DNA from: an uncultured Lachnospiraceae bacterium
GTDB taxonomy: Bacteria; Bacillota; Clostridia; Lachnospirales; Lachnospiraceae
DNA length: 64,000 nt
Reading direction: 5' to 3'
Assembly (NCBI GenBank): GCA_947644545.1
Contig: CANRZW010000015.1
Coordinates: forward strand, 1-64,000
This document shows, piece after piece, positions 43,824 to 51,268 of this stretch; the first letter of the stretch is position 1; each line of letters opens with the position of its first letter. The notes under the pieces were generated by a model that was given only the letters and a program-made list of their open reading frames with translations, searched no databases and was not told the origin of the DNA. Both the position numbers and the translations under genes were made by a program.

Positions 43824-44720
43824 ATGAAGAAAAAAAGATTGATTACACAGAAAACGGCGCCCTATTTCTTTTGTGCCCCCTTTCTGATCTCCTTTTTCCT
43901 GTTTTTGTTATATCCGATGATCAATATGGTGTATACGAGCTTTCACAAACTGGAGGGAATCAGTAAATATCGATATGTAGGAATGGCAAATTATGAGCGC
44001 CTTATGACGGATACACACATCAAGGCAGCAATCTGTAACAGTCTGGGTTTCACGGTGGGAATCATTGTGGTCAATGTGACGCTGGCGCTTTTCCTGGCGG
44101 TACTGCTGAATCAGAAACTAACGCCTTGCCGGAATGCGTTTCGGACGGCGATCTATATACCGGCCCTGACGTCCATTATTGTGGCAGGTATCTTTTTCAG
44201 GCTGTTCTTCGGCAGCAATACGGATACTCCGCTCAACACGTTGATGCGCTTTTTCGGGGCCGGGCCGAAGGAATGGCTCTATGATACGGCGCTTACGGGG
44301 ATTGTTGCCCTGGTTTTCACCTCTACCTGGCGCTGGCTGGGAACAAATATCCTGTATTTTCTCTCGGCGCTTCAGACGATTCCGCCGGAGCTGTACGACG
44401 CGGCGTATGTGGACGGCGCATCCGCATGGCAGAGGTTTTGGCATGTGACGCTGCCGGGGGTAAAGCCTATTCTGATCTTTGTGGTGACGATACTTACTTA
44501 TGGAGGCCTGCGGATGTTCGGGGAGAGCTATGTACTCTGGCCCGGCAGTAAGACGCCGGGGGATATTGGCCTGACGATCGTGCTTTATATTTACCGCACT
44601 GCGTTTGGGCAGTTCGATATGGGATATGCATCGGCCATGTCCGTGGCGCTCTTTGTATTTTTGATGATCCTGAATGCCCTTTATATTAAGTTTTTCAGGA
44701 TCGGAAAGAAGGAGGGGTGA
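43824..44720 (+). CDS. Sugar ABC transporter permease (MalF/UgpA type)
   Basis: About 298 residues with six helices. It has a basic N-terminus (KKKRLITQKTAPYFFCAPF), the extracytoplasmic YTSFHKLEG, and an EAA loop IPPELYDAAYVDGASAWQRF that docks on the ATPase. ATG 43824 follows GGAGG; the frame extends 45 bases upstream without support. It forms the pore with the next gene product and ends 6 bases before it. Confidence 0.9.
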   Translation: MKKKRLITQKTAPYFFCAPFLISFFLFLLYPMINMVYTSFHKLEGISKYRYVGMANYERLMTDTHIKAAICNSLGFTVGIIVVNVTLALFLAVLLNQKLTPCRNAFRTAIYIPALTSIIVAGIFFRLFFGSNTDTPLNTLMRFFGAGPKEWLYDTALTGIVALVFTSTWRWLGTNILYFLSALQTIPPELYDAAYVDGASAWQRFWHVTLPGVKPILIFVVTILTYGGLRMFGESYVLWPGSKTPGDIGLTIVLYIYRTAFGQFDMGYASAMSVALFVFLMILNALYIKFFRIGKKEG

Positions 44721-44726
44721 CAGGTA

Positions 44727-45572
44727 ATGAAGAGAACGAGAAACAGGATGTATCAAGTCTGTGTGGTGTTTTTCCTTTTGATCATGGCCGTGATCTGTCT
44801 GGCGCCTTTCGTCTATCTGGTTGTCACGTCCTTCGTAACGGACATGAGCCTGGTATTCAAGAACGGGATTGCCTTAAAAATCACGCCCGATATGCTGGGA
44901 GCGGGCAATTATTCCATGCTGCGGACAGACGATAACGGCTTGTATTTTTCCTGGTTTAAGAACAGTATCCTGATCACGATGCTCTTTACGGTTATGTCCA
45001 TTACGCTGTCATCCATGGTGGGATATGGGGTGGCAATGTATGATTTTAAGGGCAAAAAGATCATACTGGTCATGATCCTGAGCACCATGATGATACCGGT
45101 GGAAACGTTGATGATTCCTCTTTATAACGAAATGAGTCAGTTTAATCTGCTCAATTCCTATCTGGGGGTTGTGCTGCCCTTCGCCGTTTCGGGATTCACG
45201 ATTTATTTCTTTCTGCAGTACGGGCAGTCTCTGTCGTCGGAATATATGGACGCGGCGAGGATAGACGGATGCGGGGAGATCAGGATCTTCTTAAATATCA
45301 TGGGGCCTTTGATGAAGCCTGCTTTTACTTCCATGATTATCCTGCAGGCTACCACTGCCTGGAATGATTTCCTCTGGCCCCTGATCGTCATGTCCAAGAA
45401 CGTGAACTTCACATTGACCGTGGGACTGCAGACGTATCTGTCACCCTATGGCAACAATTATAACCTGTTGTTTGCCGGAGCGGTGGTATCTGTTATCCCG
45501 ATTATGATATTGTTCTTCCTGTGTCAGAAATTATTTATGGAAGGTATGATCATGGGAGGCATCAAGGGCTAG
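44727..45572 (+). CDS. Sugar ABC transporter permease (MalG/UgpE type)
   Basis: A 281-residue permease with about six helices (VFFLLIMAVICLAPFVYLVV at the start) and an EAA loop SLSSEYMDAARIDGCGEIRI. The C-terminus ends MGGIKG, the usual MalG-type GxxKG ending, so the coding sequence is complete. It is the second pore subunit of the importer. A purine-rich repeat tract separates it from the next gene. Confidence 0.9.
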   Translation: MKRTRNRMYQVCVVFFLLIMAVICLAPFVYLVVTSFVTDMSLVFKNGIALKITPDMLGAGNYSMLRTDDNGLYFSWFKNSILITMLFTVMSITLSSMVGYGVAMYDFKGKKIILVMILSTMMIPVETLMIPLYNEMSQFNLLNSYLGVVLPFAVSGFTIYFFLQYGQSLSSEYMDAARIDGCGEIRIFLNIMGPLMKPAFTSMIILQATTAWNDFLWPLIVMSKNVNFTLTVGLQTYLSPYGNNYNLLFAGAVVSVIPIMILFFLCQKLFMEGMIMGGIKG

Positions 45573-45593
45573 AGGGCGGTCTGCCGGCGGTTG

Positions 45594-45681
45594 AACAGAA
45601 GGAGAAGCAGGAGAAGGAGAAGCAGGAGAAGCACGAAAAGAAGAAGCAGGAGAAGCACGAGAAGAAGCAGGAGGAAAGGGA
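45594..45681 (+). repeat. Purine-rich imperfect tandem repeat
   Basis: About 88 bases of almost pure A/G on the plus strand, built from AAGCAGGAGAAG-type units, with two near-identical 24-base blocks (AGCAGGAGAAGCACGAAAAG versus AGCAGGAGAAGCACGAGAAG at their starts). It lies between the permease stop and the start of the creatininase-family gene and ends in that gene's AGGAGG ribosome binding site. The frame open through it reads Arg/Ser/Lys only and is unlikely to be translated as part of the downstream protein. Confidence 0.6.
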
Positions 45682-45683
45682 GT

Positions 45684-46478
45684 ATGGGTACAAGTAGGGA
45701 AGTGAGGTTTCATTATCTGCGGCCGGATCAATGGAGAGAAAGAAGGGAGTCCTGTCCGGTGGCTTATATTCCACTGGGTACACTGGAATGGCACGGGCTG
45801 CATAATCCCATGGGAGCGGATGGTCTGCAGGCCGAGGAAATTGCGCTGCGCTGTGCGGCGTCCGGAGGCGTGGTTTTTCCCACGGTCTATTATGGAGAGA
45901 GCAGAGTGAATTCCCTGCTGGAAACAGATCCGAAGTACCGGGAAGGGATCGCGCAGCGTTTGGGAATCGACAGCGCTCTTTTCGGAGAGGACAGATTTCC
46001 TTATTCGGGCATGGAGCAGATCAGCCATTATCAACAGCACTTGATGCATATTATGGCGGAGGCGGCTTCCTATGGTTTTGAGCTGGCAGTGTTTGTGGCA
46101 GGCCATTACCCGCTGATCGAACATGCGAGGAGTGCGGTGCTCCTATATAACCAATGGGCATACGATAAGAAGTGGAAGAGGATTGCGGGCATGGCAGTGG
46201 CGGACTTTCAATTGCTGCGTGGAAAATATGATCCGGCGGGAGATCATGCAGGCGGCTGGGAAACTTCCCATCTTCTGGCTTCCGCTCCTGACACTGTGGA
46301 TTTGTCTCTGGCCACACCGGAATCTGTCTATGGCGTTATGTCCGTAAGAAGGCCGGATGAGTCCACGGCCGAGTTTGGAGAGGAAATCTATGAGGCGGCG
46401 GTGGAGGAAATCCGGAAGCGGGTGGAGGACTGGAAACAGAATCCGGAGCAGTATCTGTGCCACGGAATGAGGATCTGA
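45684..46478 (+). CDS. Creatininase-family amidohydrolase
   Basis: About 264 residues. The metal-site pattern of creatinine amidohydrolases is present: YIPLGTLEWHGLHNPMGADG (Glu, His, Asp), VFVAGHYPL (His) and DHAGGWETS (His, Glu). The family includes creatininase, mycofactocin MftE and enzymes acting on cyclic amides or sugar-derived substrates. Being last in a sugar importer operon suggests hydrolysis of the imported compound, not creatinine; this is inference. ATG 45684 follows AGGAGG in the purine tract; the frame opens at TTG 45591 but that stretch is the repeat. Confidence 0.82.
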   Translation: MGTSREVRFHYLRPDQWRERRESCPVAYIPLGTLEWHGLHNPMGADGLQAEEIALRCAASGGVVFPTVYYGESRVNSLLETDPKYREGIAQRLGIDSALFGEDRFPYSGMEQISHYQQHLMHIMAEAASYGFELAVFVAGHYPLIEHARSAVLLYNQWAYDKKWKRIAGMAVADFQLLRGKYDPAGDHAGGWETSHLLASAPDTVDLSLATPESVYGVMSVRRPDESTAEFGEEIYEAAVEEIRKRVEDWKQNPEQYLCHGMRI

Positions 46479-46539
46479 CCCGAGTCGGTCGACGTTGTTT
46501 GCAGGTCAGTTTATTTGGGGTGTTCTTCTTTGGAAAAGA

Positions 46540-46548
46540 TGTTATAAT
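46540..46548 (+). promoter_or_regulatory. Extended -10 promoter of the cardiolipin synthase gene
   Basis: TGTTATAAT gives an extended -10 (TG, one base, TATAAT), 48 bases before the start codon. No good -35 is present, which an extended -10 can tolerate. Confidence 0.6.
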
Positions 46549-46596
46549 AGCAGGAAAGTATTAGAGACATTCATTTTTTACGAAAGAAGGATCACC

Positions 46597-48174
46597 ATGT
46601 CGATCGATTATAAGAACAAAGGACTTACCCTGTTGAAAAAGGGGCAAAGCGGTATGATCCACGCCGTATTCAGTCGTTTTGGACTGATCTTATTAATGCT
46701 GGCTGCGCAGGTTTCAATCCTGTTTGGTATTTTTGAATGGTTTCGGGGCGTGATCCCGCATATTTTTGGCGGTACGGTGCTGTTGACCTTCGTGATTGTG
46801 GTCTATCTGTTGAATAACCGGATCAATCCTACGGCCAAGATTACATGGTTGATTGTGATTCTCCTGCTGCCGGTGTTCGGCGTGCTGCTGTTTGTGTACA
46901 CCCAGAGTGATCTGGGACACCGGGTCTTAAAGGAGTGGGCCAATAAGGTGATTTCGGATACGAAGACCTGTATTCGGCAGGACGAGGACGTGGCAAAGCG
47001 TTTTGCCGGGGAGAATGGCGGTGCGGCGGCGCTGGCTCACTATATTGGCCGCAGCGGCTGCCACCCGGTGTATGACCGGTCGGAAGTTACTTATTTTTCG
47101 CTGGGCGAGGATAAGTTTGATGCGATGCTGCAGGAGCTTGCGGCGGCGAAGCATTTTATCTTTATGGAATATTTTATCGTGAGCGAAGGGATCATGTGGG
47201 GCAGGGTGTTGGAGATTCTGGCACAGAAAGCCGCGGAGGGAGTGGACGTGCGCGTGATGTACGACGGCACCTGCGAGTTTGCGCTGCTGCCGCATGATTA
47301 TCCGAAGCGTCTGCGGAAGCTGGGGATCAAGTGCAAGATTTTCGCGCCGGTGTCACCGTTTGTCTCCACGCATTATAATTACCGGGATCATCGGAAGATC
47401 CTGGTGATCGACGGGCATACTGCCTTTAACGGCGGAGTCAATCTGGCGGATGAATATATTAACCAGAAGATGAAGTTCGGGCATTGGAAGGATACGGCCG
47501 TTATGGTCAAGGGGGAGGCGGTGAGGAGCTTTACCCTGATGTTTCTGCAGATGTGGGGGATGGATGGCGGAAAGGCCGAGTTTGAGACTTTCCTGAAATA
47601 TTCCACGCAGCCGGTGCAGGGGGCAAAGGGGTATGTGATCCCTTACGGAGACCGCCCGCTGGACGAGGACCAGGTGGGGGAGCGGGTGTATATGGATATC
47701 CTGAACCGGGCGCTTAAGTATGTGCATATCATGACGCCCTACCTGATTCTGGACGGGGAGATGGAGACGGCGCTTAAGTTTGCGGCGGAAAGAGGGGTGG
47801 AGGTGGCAGTGCTTCTGCCGGGAATCCCGGACAAGCGGATTCCCTATGCACTGGCCAAGACCCATTATGCGTCCCTGCTTGAGTCGGGCGTGAAGATCTT
47901 CGAGTATACGCCCGGGTTTGTCCATGCGAAGGTGTTTGTCAGTGACGACAGGGAGGCGGTGGTAGGAACCATTAACCTGGATTACCGCAGCCTGTATCAT
48001 CATTTTGAATGTGCCACTTATATGTACGGGACGGACTGTATCCCGGCGATCGAGGCGGATTTCCAGAGTACGCTCAGGCAGTGCAGGCAGGTGACGAAGG
48101 AGACTGCGCGGCATGAGCGTTGGACGATGAAGCTGCTGGGAAGCCTGATGAAGGTGGCGGCGCCGCTGTTGTGA
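46597..48174 (+). CDS. cls: Cardiolipin synthase
   Basis: A 525-residue membrane phospholipase-D-family enzyme that condenses two phosphatidylglycerols to cardiolipin. Two N-terminal helices (residues about 25-80) are followed by two HKD motifs, HRKILVID with FNGGVNLADEY, and HAKVFVSDDREAVVGTINLD. Length and layout match bacterial ClsA-type enzymes. ATG 46597 follows AAGAAGG; an in-frame opening from 46495 spans the promoter and is not coding. Single gene with its own promoter and terminator. Confidence 0.92.
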   Translation: MSIDYKNKGLTLLKKGQSGMIHAVFSRFGLILLMLAAQVSILFGIFEWFRGVIPHIFGGTVLLTFVIVVYLLNNRINPTAKITWLIVILLLPVFGVLLFVYTQSDLGHRVLKEWANKVISDTKTCIRQDEDVAKRFAGENGGAAALAHYIGRSGCHPVYDRSEVTYFSLGEDKFDAMLQELAAAKHFIFMEYFIVSEGIMWGRVLEILAQKAAEGVDVRVMYDGTCEFALLPHDYPKRLRKLGIKCKIFAPVSPFVSTHYNYRDHRKILVIDGHTAFNGGVNLADEYINQKMKFGHWKDTAVMVKGEAVRSFTLMFLQMWGMDGGKAEFETFLKYSTQPVQGAKGYVIPYGDRPLDEDQVGERVYMDILNRALKYVHIMTPYLILDGEMETALKFAAERGVEVAVLLPGIPDKRIPYALAKTHYASLLESGVKIFEYTPGFVHAKVFVSDDREAVVGTINLDYRSLYHHFECATYMYGTDCIPAIEADFQSTLRQCRQVTKETARHERWTMKLLGSLMKVAAPLL

Positions 48175-48223
48175 TCCGGATACGGGGCGCGGAAGGAAGG
48201 TCAAAAGGGTGTTGAGGATAAGG

Positions 48224-48259
48224 AAAGGCGTATCATGAAATCGTGGTACGTCTTTTTTT
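48224..48259 (+). terminator. Intrinsic terminator after cls
   Basis: Arms AAAGGCGTATCAT and GTGGTACGTCTTT (13 bp with three G-T wobbles), a 6-base loop and a run of seven T. On the other strand it is also close to the end of the convergent regulator gene and may serve both. Confidence 0.75.
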
Positions 48260-48278
48260 GTGGCATCACGTCGGGTGA

Positions 48279-49010
48279 TCAGACGGATCTTCTGACGGCA
48301 TTGTCATAAAAACGGAAGTAATCCGGGCGGTGTCTTGACTGGGTATATTCAAACATCACGCCGTCACTGTTGTAGGTCTGGCTGCTGACCACAGCCATGC
48401 AATTATAATCTTCGGCGTTCATGTTCAGATATTTTTCATCAATCTGCGTCATCTTTTCGACCGTCATGATCCGTTTGCTGTTCACGATCGTCATCTGCAG
48501 CGTGTCTTCCAGATATTGGTAGATGGAGTTTTCGGCGATCTCTTTGGTGAGGCCGGGAGTGGCTTCTTTCAAAAAGTAATTATGGTTCAGGATCAGCGGG
48601 ATATCGTCAAGATAATGGAGACGCTGGATATAATAGATCTCTGTTCCGACGGGAAAGCCCGTGCTTTGGGCCTGTTTCCTGTTGACTGCGAACTCGGTAA
48701 ACAGAAGGACGCTTGTATGGGGATGGTGGCCGTTTCGGATGGCGGATTCCCGAAAGCTCTCGATCTCTCCGATGGTGAAGGCGGTCTGTGATATGGGCTG
48801 GTAGATATTGCGGACGCCCTTACCCTGCATGGTCTGCACATAGCCATCGGTTACCAAGCGGCCGACAGCCCGGCGCAGGGTATTGCGGGAGCAGCCATAA
48901 GTCTGGATCAGGGTGTTTTCCGAAGGCAAAAGTTCCTGGTAGGCGAAAACATCGGTTTCGATTTTCTGTTTCAGATCCTTATAGATCGTTTCGTAGATTG
49001 CTTTTGGCAT
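48279..49010 (-). CDS. treR: GntR/UTRA-family trehalose operon repressor (TreR-like)
   Basis: A 243-residue regulator. The N-terminal winged helix has YETIYKDLKQKIETDVFAYQ, LLPSENTLIQTYGCSRNTLR and RAVGRLVTDGYVQTMQGKG, with a C-terminal UTRA effector domain (about 95-240, FTEFAVNRKQAQ, YIQRLHYLDDIPLILNHNYF). It is divergent from treP/treC and three palindromic operators lie between them. By analogy with Bacillus TreR it would bind trehalose-6-phosphate and release the operators. ATG at 49010 follows AAAGGAA on the minus strand. Confidence 0.88.
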   Translation of the reverse strand: MPKAIYETIYKDLKQKIETDVFAYQELLPSENTLIQTYGCSRNTLRRAVGRLVTDGYVQTMQGKGVRNIYQPISQTAFTIGEIESFRESAIRNGHHPHTSVLLFTEFAVNRKQAQSTGFPVGTEIYYIQRLHYLDDIPLILNHNYFLKEATPGLTKEIAENSIYQYLEDTLQMTIVNSKRIMTVEKMTQIDEKYLNMNAEDYNCMAVVSSQTYNSDGVMFEYTQSRHRPDYFRFYDNAVRRSV

Positions 49011-49093
49011 GATGATCCGGTTCCTTTCTCGTCATGCACATCCTTTGGCGGATGGCGCAGGCGGCAGTTTTGTTTGCTGTTTGCTATAGTTAT

Positions 49094-49122
49094 ATTATAA
49101 AAATGGCAAATATAAAAGTCAA
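49094..49122 (-). promoter_or_regulatory. Promoter of treR
   Basis: On the minus strand: TTGACT, exactly 17 bases, TATAAT. The -35 lies next to the first operator (49125-49140), so the regulator probably controls its own transcription. Confidence 0.78.
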
Positions 49123-49124
49123 CA

Positions 49125-49207
49125 ACTTGTTTAAACAAATATTTCCAAAAGGTGTTGACATGTTTAAACAAGTGTGTTATAACAGAATCATCAAACATGT
49201 TTAAACA
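49125..49207. promoter_or_regulatory. Three TreR-type operators (TTGTTTAAACAA family)
   Basis: Three palindromes share the 8-base core GTTTAAAC. The first is TTGTTTAAACAA at 49127-49138. The second is TGTTTAAACA at 49161-49170, inside the spacer of the treP promoter. The third is TGTTTAAACA at 49198-49207, just past the predicted start site. Centres are 33 and 37 bases apart, about three to three and a half helical turns. The layout covers both divergent promoters. Confidence 0.82.
49155..49183 (+). promoter_or_regulatory. Promoter of the treP-treC operon
   Basis: TTGACA, exactly 17 bases, TATAAC. The spacer contains the second operator, so repressor binding would block RNA polymerase directly. 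Confidence 0.82.
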
Positions 49208-49280
49208 AGTTTAGAGCAAACGGACAGGAACAGGGACGCACATTTGTTGTGTGGAATCAAAGAAGGCGGAGGAAGCGAAT

Positions 49281-50987
49281 ATGGGAAAATATGCAGAAGA
49301 CGCAAGGCAGCTGCTGCAGCTGGTAGGCGGCAAAGAAAATATCGCAGCGGTTTCGCATTGTATGACGAGAATGCGTTTTGCGCTGGCAGAGCCGGGCAAG
49401 GCGGATGTGAAAGCGATCGAGGCCATGAAGGTGGTGAAGGGAAGCTTCACCCAGTCGGGGCAGTTTCAGGTTATTATCGGTAATACGGTAGCCGATTTTT
49501 ACAATGATTTTGTGAAAGAGGCGGGAATAGAGGGCGTATCTAAGGATGCGGTAAAGGAGGCGGCAAAGAAAAACCAGAATGTGCTGCAGCGGGTGATCAC
49601 GGCGCTGGCAGAGATCTTCGCACCGCTGATCCCGGCAATCATCACAGGCGGCCTGATCCTCGGTTTCAGAAATTGTATCGACAGTCTGTACCTATTTGAA
49701 AACGGAACAAAGACATTATGTGACATCAGCCGGTTTTGGGCAGGGATAGACGGTTTCCTCTGGCTGATCGGGGAGGCGGTCTTCCATATGCTTCCGGTAG
49801 GCATCTGTTGGTCGGTGACCAGGAAGATGGGCACAACGCAGATGCTGGGGATCGTCCTTGGCCTGACACTGGTGTCCGGGCAGTTGTTGAATGCCTATGC
49901 GGTCGCAGGGACAGCGGCGGCGGATATTCCGAAGTGGAATTTCGGCAGCTTTCAGGTCAATATGATCGGGTATCAGGGACAGGTCATTCCGGCGATTCTG
50001 GCGGCATTTACATTGGTGTATCTGGAGAAATTCTTCCGCAGGATCACGCCCCAGGTCATTTCCATGATCGTGGTTCCCTTCTGCAGTCTGTTATTGTCGG
50101 TGATCGCGGCGCATTTTATCTTGGGTCCGGTTGGCTGGAAGATCGGGGCGGCGGTTTCGGCACTGGTATTTGCCGGTATAACAGGAAGCTTTAAGGTTGT
50201 GTTTGGCGTGATCTTCGGTGTTGTCTATGCGCCGCTTGTGATCACGGGGCTGCACCATATGTCGAATGCCATCGACTTACAGCTGATTGCGGATTACGGC
50301 GGAACCATGCTGTGGCCGATGATCGCCTTATCCAATATCGCACAGGGTTCGGCAGTCCTTGGCATGATCTGGCTGCAGAGAAAAGATCCGGAAGCGCAGG
50401 AAGTCAATATTCCGGCCTGTATCTCCTGTTATCTCGGCGTCACGGAACCGGCTATTTTCGGGGTTAATTTAAAAAAGGGATTTCCGTTCGTCTGCGGCAT
50501 GATCGGATCCGGGATCGCAGCGGTAGTCTGTGTAGCCACAGGAACCACGGCGAATGCGATCGGTGTCGGCGGCCTTCCGGGAATCCTGTCCATTCAGCCG
50601 CAGTTTATGGCTTCCTTCGCGATCTGTACGGTGATCGCGCTTGCAGTGCCGTTCTTCCTGACCGTGGTTGTGGGAAAGAGGCGTCTGCAGGCGGAGCAGG
50701 GAAGTGAGAGCATAGAGCAGGGAAACGAGAGCGCAGAGCAGACGAAATTAACCGCCTTTTTATCAGGTAAGGCGATTTCCCTGGCCGAAGTGGGAGACGG
50801 CGTTTTCTCAGAGGGAGTCATGGGGGACGGTATGGCAATCCTTCCGGAAGGTGAGATCCTGTATGCGCCGGCAGATGCCGAGGTGGCAGTGGTGATGGCC
50901 GAGTCCCGGCATGCCTGCGGGCTTAGGCTGGCAAACGGTATGGAAGTGTTGCTGCATATCGGTATTGATACCGTGAATATGGATTGA
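49281..50987 (+). CDS. treP: Trehalose PTS permease EIIBC, with EIIA domain cut by a TGA codon
   Basis: Translated to the first stop this is 568 residues. Domain order is EIIB (residues about 1-80; phospho-Cys27 in SHCMTRMRFAL), EIIC membrane domain (about 105-455; VTEPAIFGVNLKKGFPFV) and an EIIA-Glc-type domain (from about 490; active His559 in VLLHIGIDTV). It imports and phosphorylates trehalose. The EIIA domain is interrupted by TGA at 50985-50987 right after NMD; the same frame then continues for 71 residues with the missing end of EIIA. Relatives normally have Gly there, so GGA to TGA would explain it. ATG 49281 follows GGAGG; the frame opening at GTG 49251 is less likely. Confidence 0.88.
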   Translation: MGKYAEDARQLLQLVGGKENIAAVSHCMTRMRFALAEPGKADVKAIEAMKVVKGSFTQSGQFQVIIGNTVADFYNDFVKEAGIEGVSKDAVKEAAKKNQNVLQRVITALAEIFAPLIPAIITGGLILGFRNCIDSLYLFENGTKTLCDISRFWAGIDGFLWLIGEAVFHMLPVGICWSVTRKMGTTQMLGIVLGLTLVSGQLLNAYAVAGTAAADIPKWNFGSFQVNMIGYQGQVIPAILAAFTLVYLEKFFRRITPQVISMIVVPFCSLLLSVIAAHFILGPVGWKIGAAVSALVFAGITGSFKVVFGVIFGVVYAPLVITGLHHMSNAIDLQLIADYGGTMLWPMIALSNIAQGSAVLGMIWLQRKDPEAQEVNIPACISCYLGVTEPAIFGVNLKKGFPFVCGMIGSGIAAVVCVATGTTANAIGVGGLPGILSIQPQFMASFAICTVIALAVPFFLTVVVGKRRLQAEQGSESIEQGNESAEQTKLTAFLSGKAISLAEVGDGVFSEGVMGDGMAILPEGEILYAPADAEVAVVMAESRHACGLRLANGMEVLLHIGIDTVNMD

Positions 50988-51200
50988 GACGGATTTGAAT
51001 ATCTGGTGCGTGAAGGAGAGAAGGTCAGCGCCGGCACACCGCTGATCCGGTTTGACAGAGACAAGATCAGGGCGGCAGGGCATCCGGATGTGACGGTGTG
51101 TGTCGTCACCGAGGAGGGAAGCGCACGGGATCTTCAATTCCATACGGGAATGCAGGTCAGGGAAAAGGAGTCGATCGTGGCAAGTTTCAGGAACCGGTAG
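50988..51200 (+). pseudogene. Detached C-terminal end of the TreP EIIA domain
   Basis: Directly in frame with treP after its TGA, this encodes DGFEYLVREGEKVSAGTPLI and continues to VREKESIVASFRNR and a TAG stop. These are the last strands of a glucose-family EIIA domain (GDxFxxxVxxGxxVxxGxxL). No start codon with a ribosome binding site precedes it. Unless the TGA is read through or is a sequence error, this segment is not translated and the EIIA of TreP is incomplete. Confidence 0.82.
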
Positions 51201-51268
51201 GATGGTATAGCCGGAACCGCGCATTTGCTGCCGGGGGCAGACAGAAAGCATACGGCATAAGGAAAGGA

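Noticed and set aside
45591..45683. Arg/Ser-rich N-terminal extension of the creatininase-family protein
   Set aside because: The tract is a purine repeat leading into an AGGAGG site; the ATG at 45684 gives a family-like N-terminus.
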